A stretch of DNA of 64,000 nucleotides, from contig NC_014387.1 of NCBI RefSeq assembly GCF_000145035.1, positions 3,403,897 through 3,467,896 of the forward strand, read 5' to 3'. Source of the DNA: Butyrivibrio proteoclasticus B316 (GTDB taxonomy: Bacteria; Bacillota; Clostridia; Lachnospirales; Lachnospiraceae). Below are positions 15,825-25,118 of the stretch, piece after piece. The translations under genes and the position numbers were made by a program. Numbering within the stretch: the stretch's first letter is position 1; each line of letters opens with the position of its first letter. Below the pieces are notes generated by a model. That model did not search any database and was not told where the DNA came from. It saw only the letters and a list, made by a program, of their open reading frames with translations.

Positions 15825-18800
15825 TCAGACCTTCTCAACACCGATAGTAACTTTCTCGCCGTTGATATCCCACTCTTTAGCATTAGCTACATCAGAGCCG
15901 TATACGATTTCGTTAGCAAGAACCTTGGTTGAGATGCTGTCTGCATGTGCCTTAACGATCTCAGCAAGCTTGTCATTACCATTAAGAGATACCTTAATGT
16001 GATCCATAACTTCGAAGCCGGAATCCTTACGCATTGTCTGAACCTTACTGATAACCTCAAGGACAAAGCCTTCTCTTACGAGTTCATCTGAGAGGTTAGT
16101 ATCAAGAACAACTGTGATTCCCCAGTTCTCCTGTGATACAAAGCCTTCCTTCTGAGCCATCTCAATAAGAAGATCTTCCTTAACAAGCTCTACATCTACA
16201 TCATTTACATTGAACTTGATTGAACCGTTTGTATTGAGCTCATCCATTGTAGCGTTTCCATCAAGAGTCTCAAGGTAAGCCTTGATAGCTCCGATGTTCT
16301 TGCCATACTTAGGTCCAAGAGTCTTGAGCTGTGGCTTGAAGGTGTAGCTTGTAAAGTCACGAACATCATCTGTGAATGCTACATTCTTGACATTAAGCTC
16401 TTCTCTGATGATATCAGTGTAGAACTCACCTACAGTCTGCTCTGCCTTGACATACATCTGTCCGATAGGCTGACGGTTCTTGATGTTAGCTGCATTTCTT
16501 GCAGCACGGCCGAGTACTACGATATCAAGAACTTCTTCCATATCTTTTTCAAGCTTAGTATCGATAAGGCTCTCGTCTACAGCAGGGAAGTCGCAGAGGT
16601 GAATTGACTCTGGAGCATCCTTAAAGCTGTTGCGAACAAGGTTCTGATAGACTTCTTCTGTCATGAATGGAACCATAGGTGCTGCTGCCTTACATACAGT
16701 AACAAGTGCTGTATAAAGAGTCATATAAGCAGAAATCTTATCCTGTTCCATTCCCTTAGCCCAGAATCTCTCACGGGATCTGCGGACATACCAGTTAGAC
16801 ATCTCATCAACAAAGTTATCAAGTGCCTTACCAGCCTCAGGAATTCTGTAATTTGCAAGGTTCTCATCAACAGCCTTAACGCAGCTGTTAAGCTTGGAGA
16901 GAAGCCACTTATCCATTACTGTAAGCTTATCCAGCTCAAGCTTGTAGTTAGCAGCATCAAATCCGTCGATATTAGCATAAAGTGTAAAGAATGCATATGT
17001 GTTCCAAAGTGTACCAAGGAACTTACGCTGTCCTTCCATAACTGCATCACCTGAGAAACGGCTAGGAAGCCAAGGTGCTGAGTTTGTATAGAAGTACCAT
17101 CTGATAGCGTCTGCGCCATATTTTTCAAGCGCGTCGAAAGGATCAACTGCGTTGCCCTTGGACTTACTCATCTTCTGTCCGTTCTCATCCTGCACAAGGC
17201 CGAGTACTATAACATTTTTAAATGCAGGCTTATTGAAAAGAAGTGTTGCCTCTGCGTGAAGTGAATAGAACCATCCTCTTGTCTGGTCTACAGCTTCTGA
17301 AATGAACTCTGCAGGGAACTGCTTCTCAAAGAGTTCTTTGTTTTCAAATGGGTAGTGAAGCTGAGCAAATGGCATTGCTCCTGAATCGAACCAGCAGTCA
17401 ATAACCTCTTTAACTCTGTGCATCTTCTTGCCACACTTAGGACAAGTAATCTCAAACTTATCGATATAAGGTCTGTGAAGCTCACATGTCTCTGCGCTAG
17501 GATCGCCTGAAAGCTCAGCAAGCTCTTTTCTGGAACCAACAGAGAGCTGATGTCCACAGTCATCGCACTCCCAGATATTAAGAGGTGTTCCCCAATATCT
17601 GTCACGGGAGATACCCCAGTCCTGAATATTCTCAAGCCAGTCGCCGAAACGTCCCTTACCGATTGACTCAGGAACCCAGTTGATCTCCTTATTGTTGCGG
17701 ATAAGGTCATCCTTAACCTCTGTAACCTTGATAAACCATGATGAACGAGCATAGTAAATAAGAGGTGTTGAACATCTCCAGCAGTGTGGATAGTCGTGCT
17801 CCATCTTAGGTGCGCCAAAGAGAAGTCCTCTCTTATCAAGATCCTTTAATACCTCTGGATCTGCACTGATTGCACCCTCATCCATCTCCTTCTGTGTAGG
17901 CTTGCATCTCATGCCTGCAAATGGAGTCTCAGGCTTGAGCTTACCTTCTGAATCAACCATCTGTACAAGAGGAGCGTCATACTTGCGTCCTACTCTAGCG
18001 TCGTCTTCACCGAATGCAGGAGCGATGTGTACGATACCTGTACCATCTGTCATAGTTACATAGTTATCGCAGTAGATAAAGAAGCACTTCTTGTGCTGTT
18101 TCTCAGCCTCGTCAGCTGCGCACTGATAAAGTGGCTCATACTCTTTGTACTCAAGATCTGTACCAACATATGTCTCAAGAACTTCATAGGCAGCCTGTCC
18201 CTCTTCCTTGGCAAGTGAACCAAGAACGTTATCAGCAAGTGCCTGTGCAAGATAATAAACATTTCCGTCAGCTGCCTTAACCTTGACATATTTCTCATCA
18301 GGGTTTACGCAAAGGCCGATATTTGAAGGAAGTGTCCAAGGTGTTGTTGTCCATGCGAGGAAATATGCATCCTCATCCTTAACCTTGAAACGAACGAGAG
18401 CTGAACGCTCTTTTAAAGTCTTATATCCCTGTGCTACCTCGTGTGATGAAAGAGGTGTTCCACAACGTGGGCAGTAAGGAACTACCTTAAATCCCTTATA
18501 AAGAAGGCCCTTCTTCCAGATTTCGTTAAGAGCCCACCACTCTGACTCAATGAAGTTGTCGTCATATGTGATGTATGGGTGCTCCATATCAGCCCAGAAA
18601 CCAACTGTGCCGGAGAAGTCTTCCCACATTCCCTTATATTTCCAAACGGATTCCTTACACTTTTTGATGAAAGGCTCCATTCCGTATTCTTCAATCTGCT
18701 CCTTACCATCAAGGCCAAGCATCTTCTCTACTTCAAGCTCAACAGGAAGACCATGTGTATCCCAACCAGCCTTACGAGGAACTGTGTATCCCTTCATTGT

Positions 18801-19016
18801 ACGGTATCTTGGAATCATATCCTTGATAGCACGTGTAAGAACGTGTCCGATATGTGGCTTACCATTAGCTGTTGGCGGGCCATCATAGAACATATACATG
18901 TCACCCTTGCTGCGGGTATCAACACTCTTCTGGAATATGTTTTCATTTTTCCAGAATTCTTCAATCTTCTTTTCTCTGCCGACAAAATTCATGTCAGTTT
19001 CGACTTTGTTATACAT
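15825..19016 (-). CDS. ileS: Isoleucyl-tRNA synthetase
   Basis: Class I aminoacyl-tRNA synthetase of 1063 residues that charges tRNA-Ile. HIGH is at residues 55-58 (PHIGHVLTR) and the second signature reads KMSKSKGNAVDPFD. The editing domain lies between. The length, the internal CPRCGTPL and CPKCGKKM zinc-like pairs, and the long C-terminal region indicate the eukaryote-like IleS2 type, often associated with mupirocin tolerance. It starts after AAGGAGCTCAAT and sits behind a T-box leader, so it is regulated by uncharged tRNA-Ile. Confidence 0.96.
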   Translation of the reverse strand: MYNKVETDMNFVGREKKIEEFWKNENIFQKSVDTRSKGDMYMFYDGPPTANGKPHIGHVLTRAIKDMIPRYRTMKGYTVPRKAGWDTHGLPVELEVEKMLGLDGKEQIEEYGMEPFIKKCKESVWKYKGMWEDFSGTVGFWADMEHPYITYDDNFIESEWWALNEIWKKGLLYKGFKVVPYCPRCGTPLSSHEVAQGYKTLKERSALVRFKVKDEDAYFLAWTTTPWTLPSNIGLCVNPDEKYVKVKAADGNVYYLAQALADNVLGSLAKEEGQAAYEVLETYVGTDLEYKEYEPLYQCAADEAEKQHKKCFFIYCDNYVTMTDGTGIVHIAPAFGEDDARVGRKYDAPLVQMVDSEGKLKPETPFAGMRCKPTQKEMDEGAISADPEVLKDLDKRGLLFGAPKMEHDYPHCWRCSTPLIYYARSSWFIKVTEVKDDLIRNNKEINWVPESIGKGRFGDWLENIQDWGISRDRYWGTPLNIWECDDCGHQLSVGSRKELAELSGDPSAETCELHRPYIDKFEITCPKCGKKMHRVKEVIDCWFDSGAMPFAQLHYPFENKELFEKQFPAEFISEAVDQTRGWFYSLHAEATLLFNKPAFKNVIVLGLVQDENGQKMSKSKGNAVDPFDALEKYGADAIRWYFYTNSAPWLPSRFSGDAVMEGQRKFLGTLWNTYAFFTLYANIDGFDAANYKLELDKLTVMDKWLLSKLNSCVKAVDENLANYRIPEAGKALDNFVDEMSNWYVRRSRERFWAKGMEQDKISAYMTLYTALVTVCKAAAPMVPFMTEEVYQNLVRNSFKDAPESIHLCDFPAVDESLIDTKLEKDMEEVLDIVVLGRAARNAANIKNRQPIGQMYVKAEQTVGEFYTDIIREELNVKNVAFTDDVRDFTSYTFKPQLKTLGPKYGKNIGAIKAYLETLDGNATMDELNTNGSIKFNVNDVDVELVKEDLLIEMAQKEGFVSQENWGITVVLDTNLSDELVREGFVLEVISKVQTMRKDSGFEVMDHIKVSLNGNDKLAEIVKAHADSISTKVLANEIVYGSDVANAKEWDINGEKVTIGVEKV

Positions 19017-19039
19017 ATTGAGCTCCTTTCTTAATAAAG

Positions 19040-19326
19040 AAAGCTCCCGTCCTTTGTAAAAAGGACGAGAGCAAATTAATCTAATCTCGTTATACCACCT
19101 GTTTACACATACGCGCCCTCGGACATCCCTCAGGTTGAATACGTTTCCCGTTAACGCCAGGATTCACGGCAAAAATCTACAGGATTTCGACTAATACCTT
19201 TCGATTCTGCAGCTCAGAAGTGATTTTCGAATAGCATCTACTTGCACCGGACTCGCACCAACCGCCGGCTCTCTGAAGGCTTCGCTTACTACCTACTGTC
19301 TTCGTCATTGCTTTTGTCTATTATGG
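19040..19326 (-). promoter_or_regulatory. T-box leader of ileS (tRNA-Ile sensing)
   Basis: On the minus strand the leader shows a stem I block GAGAGCCGGCGGTTGGTG, and a probable specifier ATC (19222-19224, inside AAAATCACTT). The T-box core AGGTGGTATAACGAG (19086-19100) has a TGGT bulge that would pair with the ACCA end of tRNA-Ile. A terminator GCTC-T-CGTCCTTT / AAAGGACG-G-GAGC (19043-19072) is followed by TTTCTTT. The core departs from the usual GGTGGNACCGCG in its 3' half. ATC codes Ile, consistent with the gene. Confidence 0.9.
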
Positions 19327-19330
19327 ACAC

Positions 19331-19359
19331 ATTCTACTATTAATTATTTTTTTATGCAA
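19331..19359 (-). promoter_or_regulatory. Promoter of the ileS T-box transcript
   Basis: Minus strand TTGCAT (19354-19359), 17-bp spacer, TAGAAT (19331-19336). It places the RNA start a few bases before the leader. Confidence 0.75.
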
Positions 19360-19367
19360 GATAAAAA

Positions 19368-19401
19368 ATTTCCCGGCTGCATTTTTACACAACCGGGAAA
19401 T
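19368..19401 (-). terminator. Terminator of the aquaporin gene
   Basis: ATTTCCCGG / CCGGGAAAT (19368-19376, 19393-19401), followed on the minus strand by TTTTTTATC. Confidence 0.88.
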
Positions 19402-19421
19402 GCTCATTTCATATTTTTTTA

Positions 19422-20111
19422 TTACTTCTCTTCTAATGCCTTATACACAAATGCTGCACATGCTGCTCCAACAAGTGGTCCAACAATGAACACCCAGAGA
19501 GCTGCAAGTGGTTCTGTATTTCCTGTAAATGCTGCAACGAGAGCCGGGCCGAAGCTTCTTGCAGGGTTTACTGATGTTCCTGTAAGGCCAATACCGAGAA
19601 TATGAACAACTACCAGCGTAAGACCAATTACAAGTCCGCCAAAAGAGCCATGATTTGCCTTCTTGGAAGTAACCCCAAGAATTGCAGTTACAAAAATATA
19701 TGTAAGAATAATCTCAACTATAAGACCTGCAACAGGGTTTCCACCTACGCCTGCAAGGCCGTTTGATCCAAATCCGCCTGTCTTGTCTTCAACACCGCCG
19801 AGGCCAAAGATAAGAGCCAGAATTCCGGCGCCTGCAAAAGCACCAATACACTGAGAGATTACATAACCAACAAATTCGCTCACTTCCATTCCACCGCTAA
19901 TCAGCACTCCAAGTGAAACAGCAGGGTTAATATGACATCCTGAGATATTACCGATAGAATAAGCCATTGCAACTATTGTCAGACCAAATGCAAGCGCTGT
20001 CAAAAGATATCCTGAACCGCTTGCCGCATCGCATCCAACCAGCATAGCTGTTCCGCATCCAAGAACCACAAGTGTTGCTGTACCAATACATTCTGCTAAA
20101 TATTTCTTCAT
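19422..20111 (-). CDS. aqpZ: Aquaporin Z-type water channel
   Basis: MIP-family channel of 229 residues with six membrane helices and the two NPA half-helices, HINPAVSLG and SVNPARSFGPAL. The histidine before the second NPA region (VVHILGIGLTGTSVNPARS) and the small-residue pattern match AqpZ rather than the glycerol facilitator GlpF, so water is the likely substrate. It starts after AGGAGGCGTGGT. It is a single-gene unit with its own terminator. No glycerol kinase is nearby, which also argues against GlpF. Confidence 0.9.
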   Translation of the reverse strand: MKKYLAECIGTATLVVLGCGTAMLVGCDAASGSGYLLTALAFGLTIVAMAYSIGNISGCHINPAVSLGVLISGGMEVSEFVGYVISQCIGAFAGAGILALIFGLGGVEDKTGGFGSNGLAGVGGNPVAGLIVEIILTYIFVTAILGVTSKKANHGSFGGLVIGLTLVVVHILGIGLTGTSVNPARSFGPALVAAFTGNTEPLAALWVFIVGPLVGAACAAFVYKALEEK

Positions 20112-20438
20112 ACCACGCCTCCTGAAATTTGTTATTGATGCATGTGCATCTTTATGTTGTCACCCCTATTTCCGACAACATTTTTTCGTACATAAATATT
20201 ATAATCTTTCCCATATAAAAGTGTTAGTCTTTTTGCTGATTTTCACCTTTGTTTTGCACAATTTGGATTGCATATCTTTAACAGGTGATCATAGTTGAAT
20301 ATGCATGAATTTGTAGCGTTTTTTATTTGAAGACCTTGCATAGAACTTGTATGATTTACCTATAACAGATGCAAATAAATCTGCCGTTCACTATAGTAGA
20401 ATTATTAACTATTTTCTCTTTGTAATATGGAGGTTACT

Positions 20439-21998
20439 ATGATGGATTTTGATTTTCTACTGGACTATAGAGCAACTGACTCTGAGGCTGAAGTGTTCTG
20501 GGATATGCCTCTTGACGCTGATCTTAGCTGCAGATATCTTTGCCTTATTAATGGCTCTTTATATAAAGAAATAACTAAAACTCACATTTCTCTCACTGAT
20601 CTTACTCCTGACACAGCTCTGGACGTCGAGATCAGGATCATATATCCGGAAGGACATGTAAATGGCTCTGAGCCTGTATGTCTTGGCCGCATTACTGTTC
20701 GAACAGGTAAAGTCAAAAGAAAAATCGACGTAACCACGTCACCTTATAATGCCCTAGGCGATGGCAAAACGCTCAATACCGCTGCGCTTCAGAAGGCCCT
20801 TGATGACTGTGATGAGAATTCAATTGTCTTTTTCCCAAAAGGAACATATTTAACAGGCGCTCTTAATGTCCATTCAAACTCAGAAATTTACCTGGAGGAA
20901 GGAGCTCTTTTGCAGGGAACAGAAGATCCCGCTGATTATCTTCCAAAGATTCACAGTCGCTTTGAAGGCTATGAAATGGAGTGCTATAGAAGTTTGCTGA
21001 ATTTGGGCGAGCTTGATCATAGTTCAGGTTTTAACTGTGAAAATGTGATCATCCGAGGAGAAGGATCCATTATGGGCGGCGGTGCTGCGCTTGCCAAGTC
21101 TATTGCGAGAATCGAAGGTGAACGCCTCAGGGACTATATTGCTTCTCTTGGAGATAAGATAAAAGAGTATGAGAAGCCGGAAACTATCGCCAGCAGATTC
21201 AGAGGCCGTCTCATCAACATGAGTAACTGTCAGAATATCTGGATCCATGGTCTGACACTTGGATTTGCACCTTCATGGAATATTCACTTTATTTACTCAG
21301 ACCAGATTGTAACCGATCACTGCACATTAAAATCTGAAGGAGTATGGAATGGTGATGGCTGGGACCCGGACTCTTCTACTAATTCAACGCTTTATGCCTG
21401 TGATTTCTATACAGAGGATGACTCTGTAGCCATCAAATCAGGCAAGAATCCTGAGGGAAATGTGATAAACAGGCCAACCAAACACATAAGAGTATTTGAC
21501 AGCGTTACACATTTCGGACATGGCCTATGTATTGGAAGTGAAATGTCAGGTGGTGTTGAGGACGTCCGTTTGTGGGACTGCCAAATGGGACCTACGTGGT
21601 CAGGTATTGAGATAAAGGCAACCAAGAAACGCGGCGGTTATGTCAGAAATATCCTAGTCCGTGATATCACTGCTTCACATATACAGATGCACTCTGTTGG
21701 TTATAACGATGACGGTGAGGGTTCCAAGGTTCCTCCAATTCTTGGGGATTGCAGGTTTGAACGAATGCACCTGCTGGGAAGGTACCTTGACAACAATGCA
21801 GGTCATAACGAATGGCATGACTGTCCTTCAATACTCCTGTGCGGCTTTGATGTTCCGGGATATGAAATCAAAAATGTAGAATTCAAAGATATAGAAATGG
21901 AAGAACCCGCAGAAGGAATTGAGGATATCCATATAGAGTATTGCACAAACATCACATATGAGAATATGAAAATTGTTCCACGTACTGAATGCTACTGA
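20439..21998 (+). CDS. Glycoside hydrolase family 28 (polygalacturonase-like)
   Basis: About 519 residues. An N-terminal fibronectin-III-like domain (1-90) precedes a right-handed beta-helix with GH28 residues NGDGWDPDSS, EDDSVAIKSG, GHGLCIGSE and GIEIKAT. These supply the three catalytic aspartates and the RIK-like site. It should hydrolyse galacturonan or rhamnogalacturonan oligomers from pectin. No signal peptide is seen, so a cytoplasmic exo-acting role on imported oligomers is likely. An ATG at 20427 lies inside the ribosome site; GGAGG at 20429-20433 points to 20439 (or 20442). Confidence 0.9.
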   Translation: MMDFDFLLDYRATDSEAEVFWDMPLDADLSCRYLCLINGSLYKEITKTHISLTDLTPDTALDVEIRIIYPEGHVNGSEPVCLGRITVRTGKVKRKIDVTTSPYNALGDGKTLNTAALQKALDDCDENSIVFFPKGTYLTGALNVHSNSEIYLEEGALLQGTEDPADYLPKIHSRFEGYEMECYRSLLNLGELDHSSGFNCENVIIRGEGSIMGGGAALAKSIARIEGERLRDYIASLGDKIKEYEKPETIASRFRGRLINMSNCQNIWIHGLTLGFAPSWNIHFIYSDQIVTDHCTLKSEGVWNGDGWDPDSSTNSTLYACDFYTEDDSVAIKSGKNPEGNVINRPTKHIRVFDSVTHFGHGLCIGSEMSGGVEDVRLWDCQMGPTWSGIEIKATKKRGGYVRNILVRDITASHIQMHSVGYNDDGEGSKVPPILGDCRFERMHLLGRYLDNNAGHNEWHDCPSILLCGFDVPGYEIKNVEFKDIEMEEPAEGIEDIHIEYCTNITYENMKIVPRTECY

Positions 21999-22004
21999 TT
22001 GAGA

Positions 22005-22032
22005 AATCGAGTAGGCTGATTCCTACTCGATT
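22005..22032. repeat. Perfect 11-bp hairpin after the GH28 gene
   Basis: AATCGAGTAGG / CCTACTCGATT with a six-base loop, starting 6 bp past the GH28 stop. No T-run follows, so it could be an RNA-stabilising 3' end rather than a terminator. Confidence 0.6.
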
Positions 22033-22073
22033 CTGCACACGAACATTCCGCACTTAGTGCTCCATGTTCTTAC

Positions 22074-22119
22074 GACCGGCAAATGAATTTGTATGCAAGC
22101 ATACATTCGCTTGCCGGTC
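22074..22119. terminator. Composite hairpin between convergent GH28 and ltaE
   Basis: Outer stem GACCGGCAA / TTGCCGGTC (22074-22082, 22111-22119), inner stem GTATGC / GCATAC (22091-22104). On the plus strand it is followed by TTGTTATTG. The tail is only moderately T-rich. Confidence 0.6.
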
Positions 22120-22163
22120 TTGTTATTGAAATTCGAAAATGACTTGAACCGCACATATGAGTA

Positions 22164-23282
22164 TTACAGAAAACTCATAAGTGTATCAATATCTTCTCTG
22201 GTCGTAGCCCAGTCTGTTGCAAGCCTGATAACTGTATGTGTATCATCAAACTTCTCCCAGAAGCCATATCTTACATGTTCAGACAGCTCCTGAAGTCTGT
22301 TATTCTCCATAACTATGAACTGCTGATTAGTTGGCGAATCAATATATATCTGATAGCCCTTTTCTTCAAGCCCCTTCCTCAGAAGCTCTGCCATTTCGAT
22401 TGCATTTGCGCTGATATCAAAATAGAGATTATCTGTAAAAAGAGTGTCAAACATAAGTCCCAGAAGCCATCCCTTTGCAAGAAGTGCTCCGTGCTGCTTG
22501 ATGATTGGCACAGGATGTCTGGTAGGGACTTTATGTGGAAACACGACTGCTTCTCCAAAGAGTGCTCCCACCTTAGTGCCTCCAATATAGAAAACATCTA
22601 CAAGCCTTGCTATATCTTCAATTGTTACGTCAGTTCTTTTACTCATAAGACCATATCCAAGTCTCGCGCCATCAAGGAAAAGTGGAATATCATATTCCTT
22701 GCATACTTTGGACAGTTCTTCAAGTTCAGCTTTTGAATAAAGTGTACCATACTCAGTTGGATGAGAGATGTACACTGCACCCGGAAATACCATGTGCTCG
22801 TGATTATCATCTGCGTAGAAGTCATCAATCAGCTTTTTGACCTCTGCTGCACTTATCTTGCCTACCTGATCAGAATAAACAGCTCGGTGAGAGCCACTCG
22901 CAGCAGAACCGGACTCATCACTTTCTGCTGATCCTGTGCTTTTTCTTGGAAGACTTGGAACAGTTAACACCTTGTGGCCTGAAAATTCAATGGCACCTGC
23001 TTCATGAGCTGCAACATGTCCTGTCTGCGCAGCCACAACTCCCTCGTAGGGCTCAAGGAGCATATCTATTATGGTCTGATTAGTCTGTGTTCCTCCAACA
23101 AGGAAAAAGACATCCGCCTCCGGAGCTGCGCAGACCTTCCTGATCTTATCTGCAGCACTTTTGCAGTAATCATCTGTTCCATATCCATCTATCTGCTCGT
23201 AGTTGGTTTCTGTCAGTCTCTGAAGAATCCTGGGATGAGCGCCCTTTGTATAATCACTTGAAAAAGATATCTTTCCTGCCAT
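22164..23282 (-). CDS. ltaE: Low-specificity L-threonine aldolase family enzyme
   Basis: PLP enzyme (beta-eliminating lyase fold) of about 372 residues that cleaves L-threonine or allo-threonine to glycine and acetaldehyde. The PLP lysine lies in YIGGTKVGALFG. LFLDGARLGYGL and FSSDYTKGAHPRIL are typical. A Ser/Gly/Glu-rich insert (about 135-155) is unusual and probably a surface loop. I take the ATG at 23282 (GAAGGGAAACGTC before it) over an in-frame TTG at 23336. It follows the methionine sulfoxide reductase gene by about 55 bp and is likely in one operon with it. Confidence 0.88.
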   Translation of the reverse strand: MAGKISFSSDYTKGAHPRILQRLTETNYEQIDGYGTDDYCKSAADKIRKVCAAPEADVFFLVGGTQTNQTIIDMLLEPYEGVVAAQTGHVAAHEAGAIEFSGHKVLTVPSLPRKSTGSAESDESGSAASGSHRAVYSDQVGKISAAEVKKLIDDFYADDNHEHMVFPGAVYISHPTEYGTLYSKAELEELSKVCKEYDIPLFLDGARLGYGLMSKRTDVTIEDIARLVDVFYIGGTKVGALFGEAVVFPHKVPTRHPVPIIKQHGALLAKGWLLGLMFDTLFTDNLYFDISANAIEMAELLRKGLEEKGYQIYIDSPTNQQFIVMENNRLQELSEHVRYGFWEKFDDTHTVIRLATDWATTREDIDTLMSFL

Positions 23283-23336
23283 GACGTTTCCCTTCTGTGT
23301 TTGATCTGTTTTATTAATATATCTACTTAATTCCAA

Positions 23337-23840
23337 TCACTCAGCACGGAACTGTTCCTCGTTCAGTCCGTTAAACCTGCAGAAATCTGTTTTTTCCTCA
23401 ATCGCCTTAACAAACTTCTCAAGTCCTATCTGATCCTCAAACTTGAATCTGTCAAAGCTTGGGCTGTCTATGTCGAGAACGCCTATCACTTTGCCATTAC
23501 AATGAATAGGAACTACAATCTCTGAATTAGAAGCTGCGTCACAGGCAATATGTCCGGAGAACTCGTGAACATTTGCTACTAAAAGAGTCTTGTCCTCCTT
23601 GGCAGCTGTTCCGCAAACGCCCTTTCCAAGCGGAATCCTGATGCATGCAACTTTGCCCTGAAATGGTCCCAGCAAAAGAGATCCCTTGTCAATCAGATAA
23701 AATCCTGCCCAGTTAATGTCTTCAAGATTCTCATATAAAAGTGCTGATGCGTTGGACAGCACCGGTAAGTAAAAATTTTCATCCTCCGCAAGCGAGTATA
23801 GCTGCTGAGTAAGTAAATCGTAATCTGTCATTCCTGGCAT
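23337..23840 (-). CDS. msrC: Free methionine-(R)-sulfoxide reductase (GAF type)
   Basis: 167 residues forming one GAF domain. It reduces free Met-R-O in the cytoplasm. Cysteines C66, C76 and C100 have the 10 and 24 residue spacing of the E. coli fRMsr triad, and GPFQGKVACIRIPLGKGVCG is nearly canonical. I choose the ATG at 23840, eight bases after AGGAGG; an in-frame TTG two codons earlier is less likely. It is the first gene before ltaE. Confidence 0.92.
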   Translation of the reverse strand: MPGMTDYDLLTQQLYSLAEDENFYLPVLSNASALLYENLEDINWAGFYLIDKGSLLLGPFQGKVACIRIPLGKGVCGTAAKEDKTLLVANVHEFSGHIACDAASNSEIVVPIHCNGKVIGVLDIDSPSFDRFKFEDQIGLEKFVKAIEEKTDFCRFNGLNEEQFRAE

Positions 23841-23950
23841 TTTCAAATCCTCCTAATAATAATTCCTTCTATAAAAAAGGTATAGAAGTCCTCCATGACC
23901 TCATACCCACGATTCTAACACTCTTTTATCTTGCATACAATCTATTTTTG

Positions 23951-25072
23951 TCAGTAAACCACCTTGTTTCTTCCGGTTTCCTTGGCAATATATAACTTGT
24001 CATCAGCAGTATTCATAAGCTGCTCAGACGTCATCCCTTTCTTATATTCGGCCGCACCGATAGATATCGTAAATCTAATCATTTCATTTCCTGACATAAA
24101 TTCATTATCTTCAACCTGCTTCCTGATATCCTCAAGCATTGATCCAAACTCAGCATAAGTCACGTTCTCCGGAGCTATCAGAAGGAATTCCTCTCCGCCC
24201 CATCTTCCATATAACAGTCCCTCATCAAAATACCTTGAAAAGACTTTCGTGAGCTCTTTTAACGCTTCATCACCAGTAACGTGGCCATACGTATCGTTGA
24301 TCTTCTTGAAAAAATCGATATCTGCAATGGCAACCATCAAATGGTTCTCATCAAGTTCCTGTGCCCTCAAAATCTCTGCATCAAGTATCTTCTGCATTCT
24401 CTGCCTGTTATAGATGCCGGTTAAAAAGTCATGTTCAGCCGCCATCTGAAGTTCCATATTCTTCTCCGACATTCTGCTGTTATACGCCGCCGCATAAAAC
24501 ATGATCCCAGAAAACGACAAAAATGCATTTACATAGTACAAGACATTGGCAACTTCAGGTGATGCATTATAATTGGTTGGTAAAAGATTTTGTCTTCCAA
24601 GCGTAGTAAGTATCATAAAAGTTCCTATAATAACTACGCTGAATATTCCAATCTGCTTTTTCTGAAATCCATTTAGCCCCGGCAAAAAGAATGGTAAAAA
24701 GACACAAGATAATGTACCAAAAAGCCATAGCTGATATCCACACATTATGCCAAGGAAAATGCAGCAGCAAACTACATGCAAATACACTTCAAAGACCATT
24801 ATCCATATCGACACCAACACTTTGTTACTGACAATTACTATGATACTTACTACATATATCAAAATGCTGGCTATGTTTATCAAAGCCATCGGTATACAGC
24901 CAAGCCACAGATAGAACAGTTCCAGCAAAATATGCGTCATCAAAAGAGCGATGGCAACTACCACATACTGTTTATCCGAAAGGTAATCGCCACGCATAGT
25001 CTGCTTATGCGTCCTATCACGCATATTAGGTTGTCTGCGTTCATTCTTCATACCATAATTGTAGTGCGGCAT
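23951..25072 (-). CDS. Membrane diguanylate cyclase (GGDEF)
   Basis: 373 residues. The N-terminal half has about six membrane helices (starting near residue 35, VVVAIALLMTHILLELFYLW). A GGDEF domain at about 210-373 carries DFLTGIYNRQRM, ADIDFFKKINDTYGH and an intact RWGGEEFLL active site, so it should make cyclic di-GMP. No sensory domain other than the membrane block is visible. The start is uncertain: no ribosome site precedes 25072, and internal ATGs at codons 8, 17 and 26 are possible. It is a single gene. Confidence 0.85.
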   Translation of the reverse strand: MPHYNYGMKNERRQPNMRDRTHKQTMRGDYLSDKQYVVVAIALLMTHILLELFYLWLGCIPMALINIASILIYVVSIIVIVSNKVLVSIWIMVFEVYLHVVCCCIFLGIMCGYQLWLFGTLSCVFLPFFLPGLNGFQKKQIGIFSVVIIGTFMILTTLGRQNLLPTNYNASPEVANVLYYVNAFLSFSGIMFYAAAYNSRMSEKNMELQMAAEHDFLTGIYNRQRMQKILDAEILRAQELDENHLMVAIADIDFFKKINDTYGHVTGDEALKELTKVFSRYFDEGLLYGRWGGEEFLLIAPENVTYAEFGSMLEDIRKQVEDNEFMSGNEMIRFTISIGAAEYKKGMTSEQLMNTADDKLYIAKETGRNKVVY

Positions 25073-25118
25073 GTCTGAATGTTCAAATTATGAAAATGAA
25101 ATAATAATTAAAAAAATA

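Noticed and set aside
22005..22032. Strict rho-independent terminator call for the hairpin after GH28
   Set aside because: The stem is perfect but is followed by CTGCAC, not a T-run, so it is reported only as a hairpin.
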